Assembly: GCA_029582165.1 (NCBI GenBank)
Contig: CM055885.1
Location: 10,910,729 to 10,974,728, forward strand
Direction of reading: 5' to 3'
Source of the DNA: Portulaca oleracea
Lineage: Eukaryota > Streptophyta > Magnoliopsida > Caryophyllales > Portulacaceae
Length of the DNA: 64,000 nt
A model generated the notes under the pieces. It made no database searches. It saw nothing but the letters and a program-made list of their open reading frames with translations, and was not told where the DNA came from. Both the position numbers and the translations under genes were made by a program. This document shows positions 11,128 through 21,158 of the stretch, one piece after another (within the stretch, counting starts at the first letter, position 1; each line of letters begins with the position of its first letter).

Positions 11128-14100
11128 ATGGCAGCTCTTCTCACGCACGGCCCGTCCTTTACCCCGCATTTGTCCACTCCCCAAATCCCCAAATCCCGCC
11201 AACTCTTGCTCTCCAGCACTTCCAATGGACCTTTTCTGGGAAAAACCTTCCTTCTTTCTGCTACCCATTCCCTCAAATCCTCGCATTTCCGGTCTCTCTC
11301 TCTCTCCCCTTCTTCTGTTGATTACGTGTTGGATTCAACTGATATCATGTATTATTATAGTTGTTTCACTCTCACTGGTGGGTATTCATGTGTTGGGTTG
11401 CAGAATGTGTTTTGTGTATGCTAGACTAGCTTGCTGTTTTCCATATTCCTGTTGTTGCTGATATGTGTTTACATGCTGCCAAGTGCCAGCCCTTTAAGGT
11501 TTCCGTATGGATCAATGAGTCCCATGTGTGATACAATCCCCATCCCCTTAAATGATGACAAGTTACTCTCTTTTAGTGATTTATCAAGTTATTATGATCC
11601 TCATTTACTTGGTCTCCTTCTAAAAAATGTTTCATGTCATTGCTTTGCTTGTATCTGGCAATTCATTTTCAATATTTCAATTTTACTGACAATTGTGGGA
11701 CCGATAATGTTAAGTTTTATGGAAACCACTCAAGAGTACTGAAGTGATGCCTAATCCTGCTTGAGACCAACAGGTTTAGAAGCCTTGAGTCAGAAAGTGC
11801 TGCTGGCTCGAATGATCAATTGGTAGGAGGTGCAGAGGTGAAAGAGGAAGTGTTGAGAGATGAAAAAGGCGGAGTTGGTGGTTCATTTCTACCAAAACTG
11901 GCAATTGCTGTTGGAGTAGCGGCTACAATCACAGGGATATGTATTGGTCTCAAGCACCAAAGTCCTGACTCCTCCTTTGGAATTGGAATTCAAAGTTTGG
12001 CTGATGTTTCATCATCTTCAAGCGTAGCAGCATCACCTGTGGGTTTTACTTTCAATGCTTTTGGTTACAGAGTGGTACTTCCAGAGTATGCCCCTGGGTA
12101 TGTGCTGTATAGTTATCAAGCCTGGGTTGGGGGGAGAGATCGTCCATCTAGGGACCCTTAGGAGGAAGGATGAGGGGTATGTTTAGTCTTACACTTATCT
12201 ATATCTATATAGTGAAGGGCGTCATTTGTCGCTCTCCCTCTACATCATAGAAGAGTGGGGGGAGGTCGGCTGATGTTTGCTCGTTAGCAGATGTGTTCAA
12301 TCATCTAGTCAACAATCTGCCATAAAAGGGCCAGTTTGTACCACTGAAAAGCTGAAGGCCATATCCTCTTCATTTACGAGACCCTTGCATCTTTGTCTTT
12401 TATTCTTCATTTTATGTTCGAGTCAATCCTTCCTTTTCCTGAATTCAAAAGCTGCAAATATTGCATTATCTGCATTATACAGGTGGGTCTACTTTTGGCT
12501 GCTCATTGCTGCTGGTTGCGGACTCTTCATCAGTGAAGAGGCATTAAATATATGGGTCTGTTCCTTTTGCTGGTACTCTTGTTGCACAACCTCCAGCATG
12601 GTTTCTCTAGTATTTTATTGATGTTCACTTAGTATCTTTGTTTAGCTGAACCTGACCGATGTTCCCACTTCCCCTTATGAATATAGGTCGGAATAACCTT
12701 AGCCCGGAGGCTATGCTTGGATGGGACATGGCAATCTTTTGCTCAATCCTTCTCCAGAAATGCTCCTTACATTATTTCTACAGTTCTATGGATATACTGG
12801 TTAGTAACTACTCTGTTTAAAGTCCTTTCAGACACATTTCTCAGTGGAGTTTGCAAATCACTAAAGACTATAGAACATTGTTTTCTTCAATGATTGTTTA
12901 AACATTATATTTGAAGGTGTTTTTACTGCTGCTGGGTAGTTATGCTCCGTTTTGGTGATTTTCAGGGGAGTTTGTCTCAGTGACATGATACCATTTTACT
13001 TGGGTAAGCTTTTCAGGCAAACTGGAGCTTCAGAAGATCTTTGTTCAAAGGTCTGCTTTGCTGCAGCTACAGTACTTGAAATGCATACCATTTTTAATCC
13101 AAATTATGCAACTGAGATTGAACTTTGCTCCCTTATTTGTCCCATTTCCTTTTTGTATGTCTCTCCAAGTGTCCTTGCATCTTATTAGTGTTACTTTTTT
13201 GCGAATGCAGTTAGGGATTGGCAAAGAGAAGCTGATGAACATCACACGTGCTGTCCAAAGATATGGAAACCTTAGTGGATTTGGTAAAACTTTCAGACTG
13301 GTTTATTCTTTTCCCTGTTTCTTTGCATTTTGTCTCTGCAATTCTCTTCTGTCCATAGCATGGAGGCAGTTACAGGCTTGTATATGGTTTGCCATAATAT
13401 AGAAAAGCATCAAGGCACTGACAAAGTTCACTGAGATTTGTGTAAAAAACTAAATCCTGTTATCCCTCTTCCAAAGTGGATCTTGACATCTTGTTACTCA
13501 TCCTGGCTCACATAGGACAGGCTTGTCAAATGAAAACTTCTTTCACTCTTTTTTCGCTTGGAAGTTTGTCATGTTGTTTTCAACTTTTGGAATCAATTAA
13601 CTGGAATGCTTCTGGCAAGATGTTTGCTGCTTCAATTGTTGACCTTGTTACTACTAAATCTCACTCTGGTCCAATATTTTGCTAATTGTCTACACTTTCG
13701 TCGCTTTTTGTTTCTCTGTAGTTACTTGATCTTGCTGATTTGTTCTCTCTTTAGTGTGTCAGCAATTTGTTTAAGATCTGGGATTTTCTTTCTTAATTTG
13801 TCGTGTACGGCATTTTCTCTTTCGTATGCAGTTGAGCGATTTTCTCTTGGGGTGAGGAATCCAACAGCTTTCCTTGCAGGACTCACGGTTAGTGTCTATA
13901 ATTCATCTATGGACAACTCGATTCCATTTTTATTTCCTGGCAAGTTTAGTCTGTTTGCCACCTCTACTTGTGGAGGTTCTAATTGAACTTATTCTTGTAG
14001 TTGTTCACCCTGGTTTTCAATAGGGATGTTGGATGACAATATACGGATTTTTGGGGTATTGGATTGTAATATACCAACATTTACTATTGGACAACAATAT

Positions 14101-15199
14101 CTCCGACCTTTGTACTTAGATGAGATCATTATACCAATAGTGACTAAGGGGGTGGTTCCTAGGGGTGGAAAAATCCGGAACCGGCACACCGAGTCGGAAA
14201 CCGAATAAGAAAACCGGAAACGGGCAACACCGAAGCGGCTTAAAATTCCGGTGCACCGCACCGGAAAAACCGGATGCTAAACGGGGCGGTTCCGGTTTGG
14301 GATATTTAAACTGACGGGGAACAACACCGAACTGTTAATATAAATAAATATATATAAATATAAATTTTGGTTAAAAAAAAATTCTATCCAGAAATTAAAA
14401 TAGAAACTGTAACATCCCGAGTATGTGGTTAAAGTGTGCCGTAAAAGGATTGAAATGACTACTTATATCACCAAGGTGCACCTTTTTTTATGGTAGTTCA
14501 TCCGTTGGGAAGTCCTCAGTTAAACGTGCTTGGCTGGGAGTAGTCCAAGGATGGGTGACCTCCTGGGAAGTTTTCCCAGGCAGCGTGTGAGCGAGGACGA
14601 AGCACGCTGGAAAGACTCGTGGTAATTTGTGGGGGCAGTCAACGATCCTTTAAGCAGTTATCGGTGATGTCCGCGATCCGGAGGGGTCGGGGTGTTACAG
14701 ATGGTATCAGAGCCGATCCGCGACCGTGAGCTGCGCCAGTGGACGGGAGAGCCATGGGCAGTCACCTAGCGGGGCAAAGATTCTGGAGTGGATAGTGGCA
14801 CAACGAGGACGTTGTGCGCTTAAGTGGGGGTGATTGTAACATCCCGAGTATGTGGTAAAAGTGTGCCGTAAAAGGATTGAAATGACTACTTATATCACCA
14901 AGGTGCACCTTTTTTTATGGTAGCTCATCCGTTGGGAAGTCCTCAGTTAAACGTGCTTGGCTGGGAGTAGTCCAAGGATGGGTGACCTCCTGGGAAGTTT
15001 TCCCAGGCAGTGTGTGAGCGAGGACGAAGCACGCTGGAAAGACTCGTGGTGATTTGTGGGGGCAGTCAACGATCCTTGAAGCAGTTATCGGTAATGTCCG
15101 CGACCCGGAGGGGTCGGGGCGTTACAGAAACAGTGTAAATTAACGTGTTAAAAAAAAAACAGTGTAAATTCTACCCAAAAATTAATATCGAACCGTTAA

Positions 15200-15230
<31 letters not shown>

Positions 15231-17721
15231 TATTGAATAGAGATTTTTTAATGTTAACATAAATTAATGCGGTTCCGGTTCACCGGTGAAACCGCACCGT
15301 TAAATCCGGTGCACCGGTTTTTAAAAATCGGTGATTCAGTTCCAGTTTAAGGTTTTAGGCTTTTAGCGCACCGTTTCGTCGCACCGGTTCAAGACACCGA
15401 AACCGCACCGCACCGTTTCCACCCCTAGTGGTTACCTGGTGTCCGTGCTGACATGGCAAGCGGAGGGAAAAAACCATTTCTTGCCCATTAACCCCGTTAA
15501 CCCTTTCGTTTTTCTCACTAACCTACATTAAAAAATTAGCCCTAGGACAGTGACTAAGGGGGTGGTTGACCGGCCTTCATGCCGGTGGCACACAACCAAC
15601 CTATGTCTTGTAACGTGGGTTAGTGTCAAAAATGGAGGGGCTAACACCTAACGGGGTTATTTGGTTGGGGCAGTTTTTTTTTTTTTTCCCCTTCTCTCAG
15701 CCAATTACTGTTGATATAATAATCTCACATATTCCATAAAAAAAAAAAAAATCTCACATAGGTATAAAGGTCAGAGATATTGTTGTCCAATCGTAAAGGT
15801 CGGTATATTACAATTCAATACCTCCAAAGGTCAGTAGATTACCGCCCAAAAATCCTTTTCAATATCTCATTTAGGCAACTATTTTAGCCATTATGGTGGA
15901 CTACAATAAAATGTTTCTCTAGGATACTGAAGTTTTTCTATGCCCTTTTATGTTTAATGGGTGATCACTGGTCAGTTTGTAAATTGTAACATAGGATCCA
16001 ATGTTAGAACCTTTCGATAATTTGGGATTAATACGGCTGCTCCATCTTGATTGTGGGTGTCAAAGGATACAGTTTTTCTGATATTCCCACTTGGTGTCAT
16101 GTGATCTTCTGCAAACAGCAGACTGTTGCAATTTATGATGTCTTCATGTGAATTCATTTGTCCTGGGGAGGCAAACGTGGGTCTTGTTGGATGATTTTGG
16201 TGTAAAACATGCTTTTCCTCATTAACTCAGTGGAGATTATACAACATTGTTAAGTTTAGGATGGATTGATGGAAGGAGGTAGGAGGAAAATTGTTTGTGT
16301 TTGTTTCCTATGTTCTTTTTTTTTCATCTCTGTGAGAAAAGTGTATTTAACACAGCTATCACTCCAAAAGCTCAGTTCAGGAGTGCCGTGGTCAGATTTT
16401 GAGGAGCTCACACTTAAACATGATCCTGCTAGGCTGGGCTCCAGATTATGAGATTGGGCTTATATTCTTCCTCGTTATTTTGCCTAATATTTTGTTTTGT
16501 GAACGCAGGGCATGTCCCCAGATTGCTTCTTTGCTGGTGTTTGTGCTGGTGGTTTGATCACTTTACCTATTCAGGTCAGTGCCATTGACAAATCATCTAC
16601 TTTATAGATAACTGCCTTTGTGGAACAGTAACAGCAGAAGAATGAAATCAAAATAGAAGACACCTGCTTCCTTCCTTCTGAACTATGTGACCATTGAAAA
16701 TTGTGACATAATAAGGATATTCTCCACTTGCAAATGGCCACCATGTTGTACATGGATGGGGAAAGATGAGTACTATGGTTGGCAGCCACGGTTCCATTGT
16801 TGCAATTTGCCTATGTGTTCTCTCATTGTTGAACCTAACAAAACAACTTGAACTAAACTAGTTGGCCCTAGAGATCTGAAACTAGTCAGACCTGATCACC
16901 TGGCCACCACTGAACTCTGTGTAACGTGATTTTGACTTGATATATCTTTGCAAAACGAAGTGAACTGTAGTTTACTTGATGTACGCTGATTACACTTTCG
17001 TGACCAATATATAACCCAAAACCTATCAAGTGTGACCCAACTTAATGCAATTTGAATGTAAGTCGTGCTTTAAAATCTGTGGTAATGTGTTTAGAATTTA
17101 GCCTACAGTGAGACGGATGAAAACGCTAGATATTAATTAGTTCTCCCGAAACATGTTATACTGGTACATAATGTTCCAGATTGGTGTTAGTGCTCATCTC
17201 TGTTATTGCTACTGAATGATCTGAACTGGGGTTCATTTTGTTTGCTGGTGCAGTTGGCGATTGGATTCTTACTTAGAGAGCGGCCGCTGTTTGCTTTAGC
17301 ATCTGTTGCTACTGTAATGGTAAGAACATATGCAACGTTGTTTGACAAGGGTAAATTACAGAATTAGAAGCATCCTCATTTGTGCTTATTGCTGTTTATG
17401 TAGTTGCCGAAATTGGATCATGCTCAATTACATAGCAAGTCTAGCCAAACTGAATAAAACACTAATCAGGAAGGCAAACAGGCTTTTACTAAACATGTAT
17501 TAAACCCACCCTGAACAAAACCCCATTGGACCTTAGTATTCCATCAAATTATCCTGGCCTATGGTGAGATTAACTCAGCCATCACAAAAATGACCTATTA
17601 ATTTGTATCTTATGTCAATTTTTCTTGAATGATACAGGGCATCTGGACCATGGTCCCGTATGCAGTAGCTGCTGTGACATCATTGTACTTGTACTTGAGA
17701 CACAGATACTCTTCTTCCTAA
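11128..17721 (+). CDS. Plastid-targeted DedA/VTT (SNARE-associated) family membrane protein, 10 exons
   Basis: Exons that keep phase throughout: 11128-11291, 11774-12097, 12483-12555, 12687-12799, 12966-13050, 13211-13283, 13832-13887, 16509-16574, 17254-17319 and 17638-17721, for 367 codons. All introns are GT-AG; the exon 1 donor (GTCTCT) is the weakest call. The first 60 or so residues are Ser/Pro/Leu-rich with few acidic residues, as in a chloroplast transit peptide. Hydrophobic segments lie at about residues 95-115 and in WVYFWLLIAAGCGLFI, with more in the C-terminal third. The DedA/VTT signature is visible as DMIPFYLGKLFRQTG, then ERFSLGVRNPTAFLAGLTGM (RF-x-x-GVR...AG motif). VTT-domain proteins are polytopic membrane proteins linked to lipid scrambling or transport; the exact role here is inferred only by family. 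Intron 7 (2.6 kb) carries nested transposons, all intronic, so the coding exons look intact. Confidence 0.87.
14160..15427. mobile_element. hAT-type non-autonomous element (CCGG-rich) nested in the MULE
   Basis: Terminal inverted repeats TAGGGGTGGAAA at left and its complement TTTCCACCCCTA at right. Flanking 8-mers are GTGGTTCC (14152-14159) and GTGGTTAC (15428-15435), one mismatch, as expected for a hAT TSD. Subterminal DNA is rich in CCGGTTC/ACCGG repeats in both orientations. It is non-coding, and without the TRIM inside it is about 540 bp. Confidence 0.82.
14408..15126 (+). mobile_element. TRIM (terminal-repeat retrotransposon in miniature), complete with TSD
   Basis: Two direct LTRs of 292 bp (14408-14699 and 14835-15126) start TGTAACATCCCGAG and end GTTACA, with a few substitutions between them. 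The 135-bp internal part opens with TGGTATCAGAGC (14702-14713), the complement of the plant initiator-tRNA-Met 3' end used as primer-binding site. It closes with a purine-rich AAGTGGGGGTGA tract just before the 3' LTR. The 5-bp TSD GAAAC is at 14403-14407 and 15127-15131. There is no coding capacity, so movement would need proteins from an autonomous LTR element. Confidence 0.93.
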
Positions 17722-18376
17722 TTCTTTGTCGGCACTTCTGTTATGCATTTACTTGGCTTCCCACTCTGCATTAGGTCTTGAATCATGCTGAAAAGCTAGA
17801 ATGCATTACATACATACAGTTCAGAAGCGCAATGGACCAATATTAACCTCATCCAGAAATCTGGAGTCCCGTTTATCAAAAAAAAAAAAAAAAAATCTGG
17901 AGTCCCAATATTTTCCCAAAGTGTACTATGGCCAACTATCATTGTCTAGATTAAAAATAGTGCAGCAGCTTTGTAGATATTATTAACTGAGATTAAATAG
18001 GTTACAATTATTATATAGTACTAACTACAGAGCATTTTTATCTATGTTTTTTGGACCTTGCTTTCCTCTTGGGATTTTCATCACCTCAGTGAGAAAATAC
18101 ATAAAATGGATGAACAAAACTGGGCATGAAATTAGAGCAGAATGTAGTTTGCTATCTGAAGTCACAGCAACAATGTTTGGGAGGCCTCCTCCGTAGAGCG
18201 ACAATGACCAGTGTTGGTGGGACCTTGCTCCTTGATGCATCCTTGTTCTAGCATGGTTTGGTTGCAGAGCAGCACAACCGCTCTTGTGAAACTGCTTGGA
18301 GTTGCCCTATTTCCTTTGCTGCATTGTTTTAAAGTTTAAACTACGAAATATACCGTTTGATGCAGCACATAGCTGA
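17722..18376. other. 3' flank of the DedA-like gene
   Basis: Contains the likely 3' UTR and polyadenylation region after the TAA at 17719-17721, a small poly(A) retro-insertion, and no further gene signal. A 71-codon minus-strand frame has no recognisable motif. Confidence 0.4.
17857..17907 (+). repeat. Tiny poly(A) insertion with 14-bp target-site duplication
   Basis: AAATCTGGAGTCCC at 17857-17870 is repeated at 17894-17907. Between them are only GTTTATC and a run of A. This is the footprint of a target-primed reverse-transcription event truncated to almost nothing but the tail. The A-run makes the exact repeat length uncertain by a few bases. Confidence 0.65.
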
Positions 18377-18733
18377 TGTTGGAAATATGGGAACAACAAT
18401 GGATGTGCATCATTTGGCACAAACATAGTCCGTGTCTATCCTGACACGACCTGTGCCAAGGCTGAGAAAGTCCGTGTTGTCCTTGGCACGATCCATGTCA
18501 AGGCTTGACCCACTAAACGATGCTTTCTGGCATGTGACACGGTCTACGACAGACCAGACATGGCTCGTGTCACCTTGTTTTTCTCAAAATACTCCCTAAA
18601 TTAGGGCGACTGAGCCTCGAAGACCTACCAAAATTCAACTTAAGCCTGACTGTAATTTGTGAGTGAATTTTGCTTTAATAATTTGGCTCAAATTTACTTA
18701 GTATTACATATACACATAAAATTATCCAACGAT
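18377..18733 (+). repeat. LTR-like segment A (retroelement, probably copia-type)
   Basis: Begins TGTTGGAAATATGGGAACAA and continues GGATG; the same 29 bp occur at 34015. It ends with a CAAATTTACTTAGTATTACATA...ATTATCCAACGA block that is matched at 34361-34405. TGTTG starts and an ATTATC-type 3' end are common in plant copia LTRs. The middle differs from the partner copy and includes several GACACG/CGTGTC inverted motifs. Confidence 0.5.
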
Positions 18734-19134
18734 CTCCCGCCATTTTGAGTGTGTGGGATTACGAGCTAGTATCCTAGAACAACCCTGCCATTTCGATAAT
18801 TCAACAAACACTCAACCACAAACACCAAGAAAATAGGGAGTGAATTGTATATCATAAGAAGTGTCTCGAGACTTGAACTTTTCACGTGGTAAACATAATT
18901 TCAATTAGTCCAAATAATATAGTAGACAAGATTTGAATCGTACATTTTATTGACTAACTAGATACATTACATTTACACTAATACAACTACTTAACTATTG
19001 TTCTTGAACTTTATGACACTATTGACCACCATGTGTCCATATCCTCTTGTGAACGCATAGAGCCAAGCCCCATAGCCTTTTAAGGTGGATATACCTCACG
19101 CTCATATAGGTAGACTGCACCTGTATGCTTCGGT

Positions 19135-19442
19135 TAGCGTTGGCAAAAATTCAAGTTCGGTTAAATTTGGGTCCGACTAATTCGAACAATGTCAAAATTT
19201 GGACGAGAAATTCATGTTTGGACCTAGTTTTATTTTGGGTGGGACCGATGCGGACAAATTGGACGAAGCTAGATTCCGGTCGAAATTAGGTGCGGACAAT
19301 AGAGAAAGAGAAACTTTTTGTCTGAATATTCGGTCAATTTGGTCATTATCAAAATTCGGATGAAAATTTCATGTCCAAACTCGATTTTTCCTGTGTCGAA
19401 CAATTCGAGTATTTCGGGTCGGACAAAATTTTGTCAGCTCTA
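19135..19442. mobile_element. hAT-like short element, no clear TSD
   Basis: The ends TAGCGTTGGCAAAAATT and, inverted, TAGAGCTGACAAAATTT pair imperfectly. The interior has TTCGG/CCGAA-type repeats in both orientations (GTTCGGTTAAATTTGGG, TTCGGTCAATTTGG). Flanking 8-mers do not match, so it is an old or truncated copy. Confidence 0.5.
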
Positions 19443-19960
19443 GCTCTTATAATTGAGCACTCATCCAAAAGATAGTCTATTAAAAATATAACAACTCATC
19501 CTCCTATCATTACAGCTAGTTAAACACTTTCTTACCTAGGACAAGTATGTACTTTCAACCACTATATAATAGAGTCACCCACCTCGAGCTTGACATCAAG
19601 TGAAGTATCAAGTAGGGGCATCATTATTAGCAATTGTTCAATTTGAGCTTATTCCCATCCCCCTAGATAATATTATAAAATAATATGACCAAATCCTTGT
19701 TCAGTCCTTTACTCAAAGGATTAAATCGAGGTTTTTATTTTAATTTCTTGAAAACAATGATTTACTTCATGCTTGACTAATAAAGATCACTAGATAAATC
19801 GATATATTTCCACGATCATTATTAAATATTGAAGGTAGTTATACATAATAATACTTAAAAATTAAACTTGAATACTTAAATACATCGACACTATACATAC
19901 AACTAAACCATTGTATTATAACTTGATGCTTATCAAGAAACTTTACTCCTGCAATCGGTA

Positions 19961-20213
19961 TGTTGTGGGAGGTAGTTTGTTAATTGGTTGTTGAGGTTAA
20001 TTGTTGTAAATTGTAAATATCGGCTGAGCTGTCATACATATTGATGAGCTGGCAGAAAATAGGGATATAAGATATAATATCGTGCGTCATAACAGAGATG
20101 AATAATATTCAACATATTCCATCTATCTTTTCTCTCTCTTTCTATCTTTCTTTTCCCTCTGTTTTCTTTCTTTCCTCTCTGGTTTTGTTGTGTTCTTTAA
20201 GGACACCGCATCA
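19961..20213 (+). repeat. 5' LTR of the Reina-like element
   Basis: Begins TGTTGTGGGAGGTAG and ends GACACCGCATCA, immediately followed by TTGGTATCAGAGC. A CT-rich stretch (TTTCTCTCTCTTTC) lies in its second half. It differs from the 3' copy at only a handful of positions. Confidence 0.95.
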
Positions 20214-20290
20214 TTGGTATCAGAGCGCGATCCGGCAATTGAATCGAATTCAAGCTGGGTGTTACAACAAGAAGTAAGCAAGCAAAAACA

Positions 20291-20954
20291 ATGGCAATAA
20301 TGGAAGATATGATGAAATCTATGATGGCGAAATTGGACGATCAGACCAAAAAAATATGACGAATTGGTGAGTCGATTAGAATCTTTGGAGAATGAAAGAA
20401 GCTCAAGCAGTGCATCTGGAGGATCAAGATCAGTCAAGATTCGTAGATCAAATAGTCCCGAGAGGGAAGAACGTAGTTCTGGTAAGAACTCTCTTCATTT
20501 CAACCCCAGAATTGAATTTTCAGTATTTGATGGGACCAATGCTAGAATCTGGATCAAGAAATGTGTAAAATACTTCACCCTATGCAAAATACCTGAGGAT
20601 CAGAGGGTAAACCTAGCCACCATGTATTTGCAAGGCAAGGCCGAGGTCTGGTTTGAGAGTTATTCTTTGTTTAAGAGACACATCGAATGGGAAGACCTCA
20701 TGGTGGATATCTGTGCCAGGTTCAATGACGATTTCGGTCCTAAAACTGTTGAGGAATTCAACAAGTTGCAACAAGCTGGGGATCTTGATGAATATATTGA
20801 TAAATTTGAGGAACTTAGGGTGTTGTTGTTAATCCAGAATTCTATGTTACCCGAGTCATATTTTCTTGATAGCTTTGTGGGGGGTTTACAACCACACCTC
20901 AAATCTTTTGTGCGAGCTTTTAGACCTCCATCTCTGGCCCAATGGGTACGTTAG
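20291..20954 (+). pseudogene. gag of the Reina-like element
   Basis: The likely start at 20291 (methionine-rich N-terminus) hits a stop after a run of A at about 20347. The main open part follows in another frame from 20364. The retrotransposon Gag core is recognisable by FDGTNARIWIKKCVKYF, a YLQGKAEVWFESY block and YIDKFEEL. The frame is lost again near 20954, before the expected zinc knuckle. It would form the capsid in an intact relative; here it has at least two frame breaks. Confidence 0.8.
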
Positions 20955-21158
20955 GTGCCAAGATGAGACTGTCAAGGCTCTCAAGGAAGGGGAAAATGGA
21001 GTAAACCCGCTGCTAGAGTTCCACCGCTTCAGAAGGGAATTTTACCTACACCCCAGCGATCGGGGACTCCGTTTCAGCCCAAATTCACACCCCATAACTC
21101 TCTTGGTACCACCAAGCTGCAGCCTAGGTTCATTCTCGTTGCCGTTCGAGCAGAAAAA

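Larger units (their letters stand above)
14023..15855. mobile_element. Non-autonomous MULE in intron 7, perfect 9-bp TSD
   Basis: Flanked by TTTTCAATA at 14014-14022 and 15856-15864. The left end (GGGATGTTGGATGACAATAT) and the reverse complement of the right end (GGATTTTTGGGCGGTAATCT) align, and the match tightens inward through GTATTG(G/A)ATTGTAATATACC and GGACAACAATATCTC. It has no transposase. Its own sequence is about 560 bp; the rest is a later hAT insertion. The GACCTTTGGAGGTATTG motif resembles the termini of the foldback MITE and Pack-MULE, pointing to one related group. Confidence 0.87.

Noticed and set aside
11431..13986. Several open frames of 80-142 codons between the DedA exons
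   Set aside because: They lie in introns or read through splice sites out of phase with the supported exon chain.
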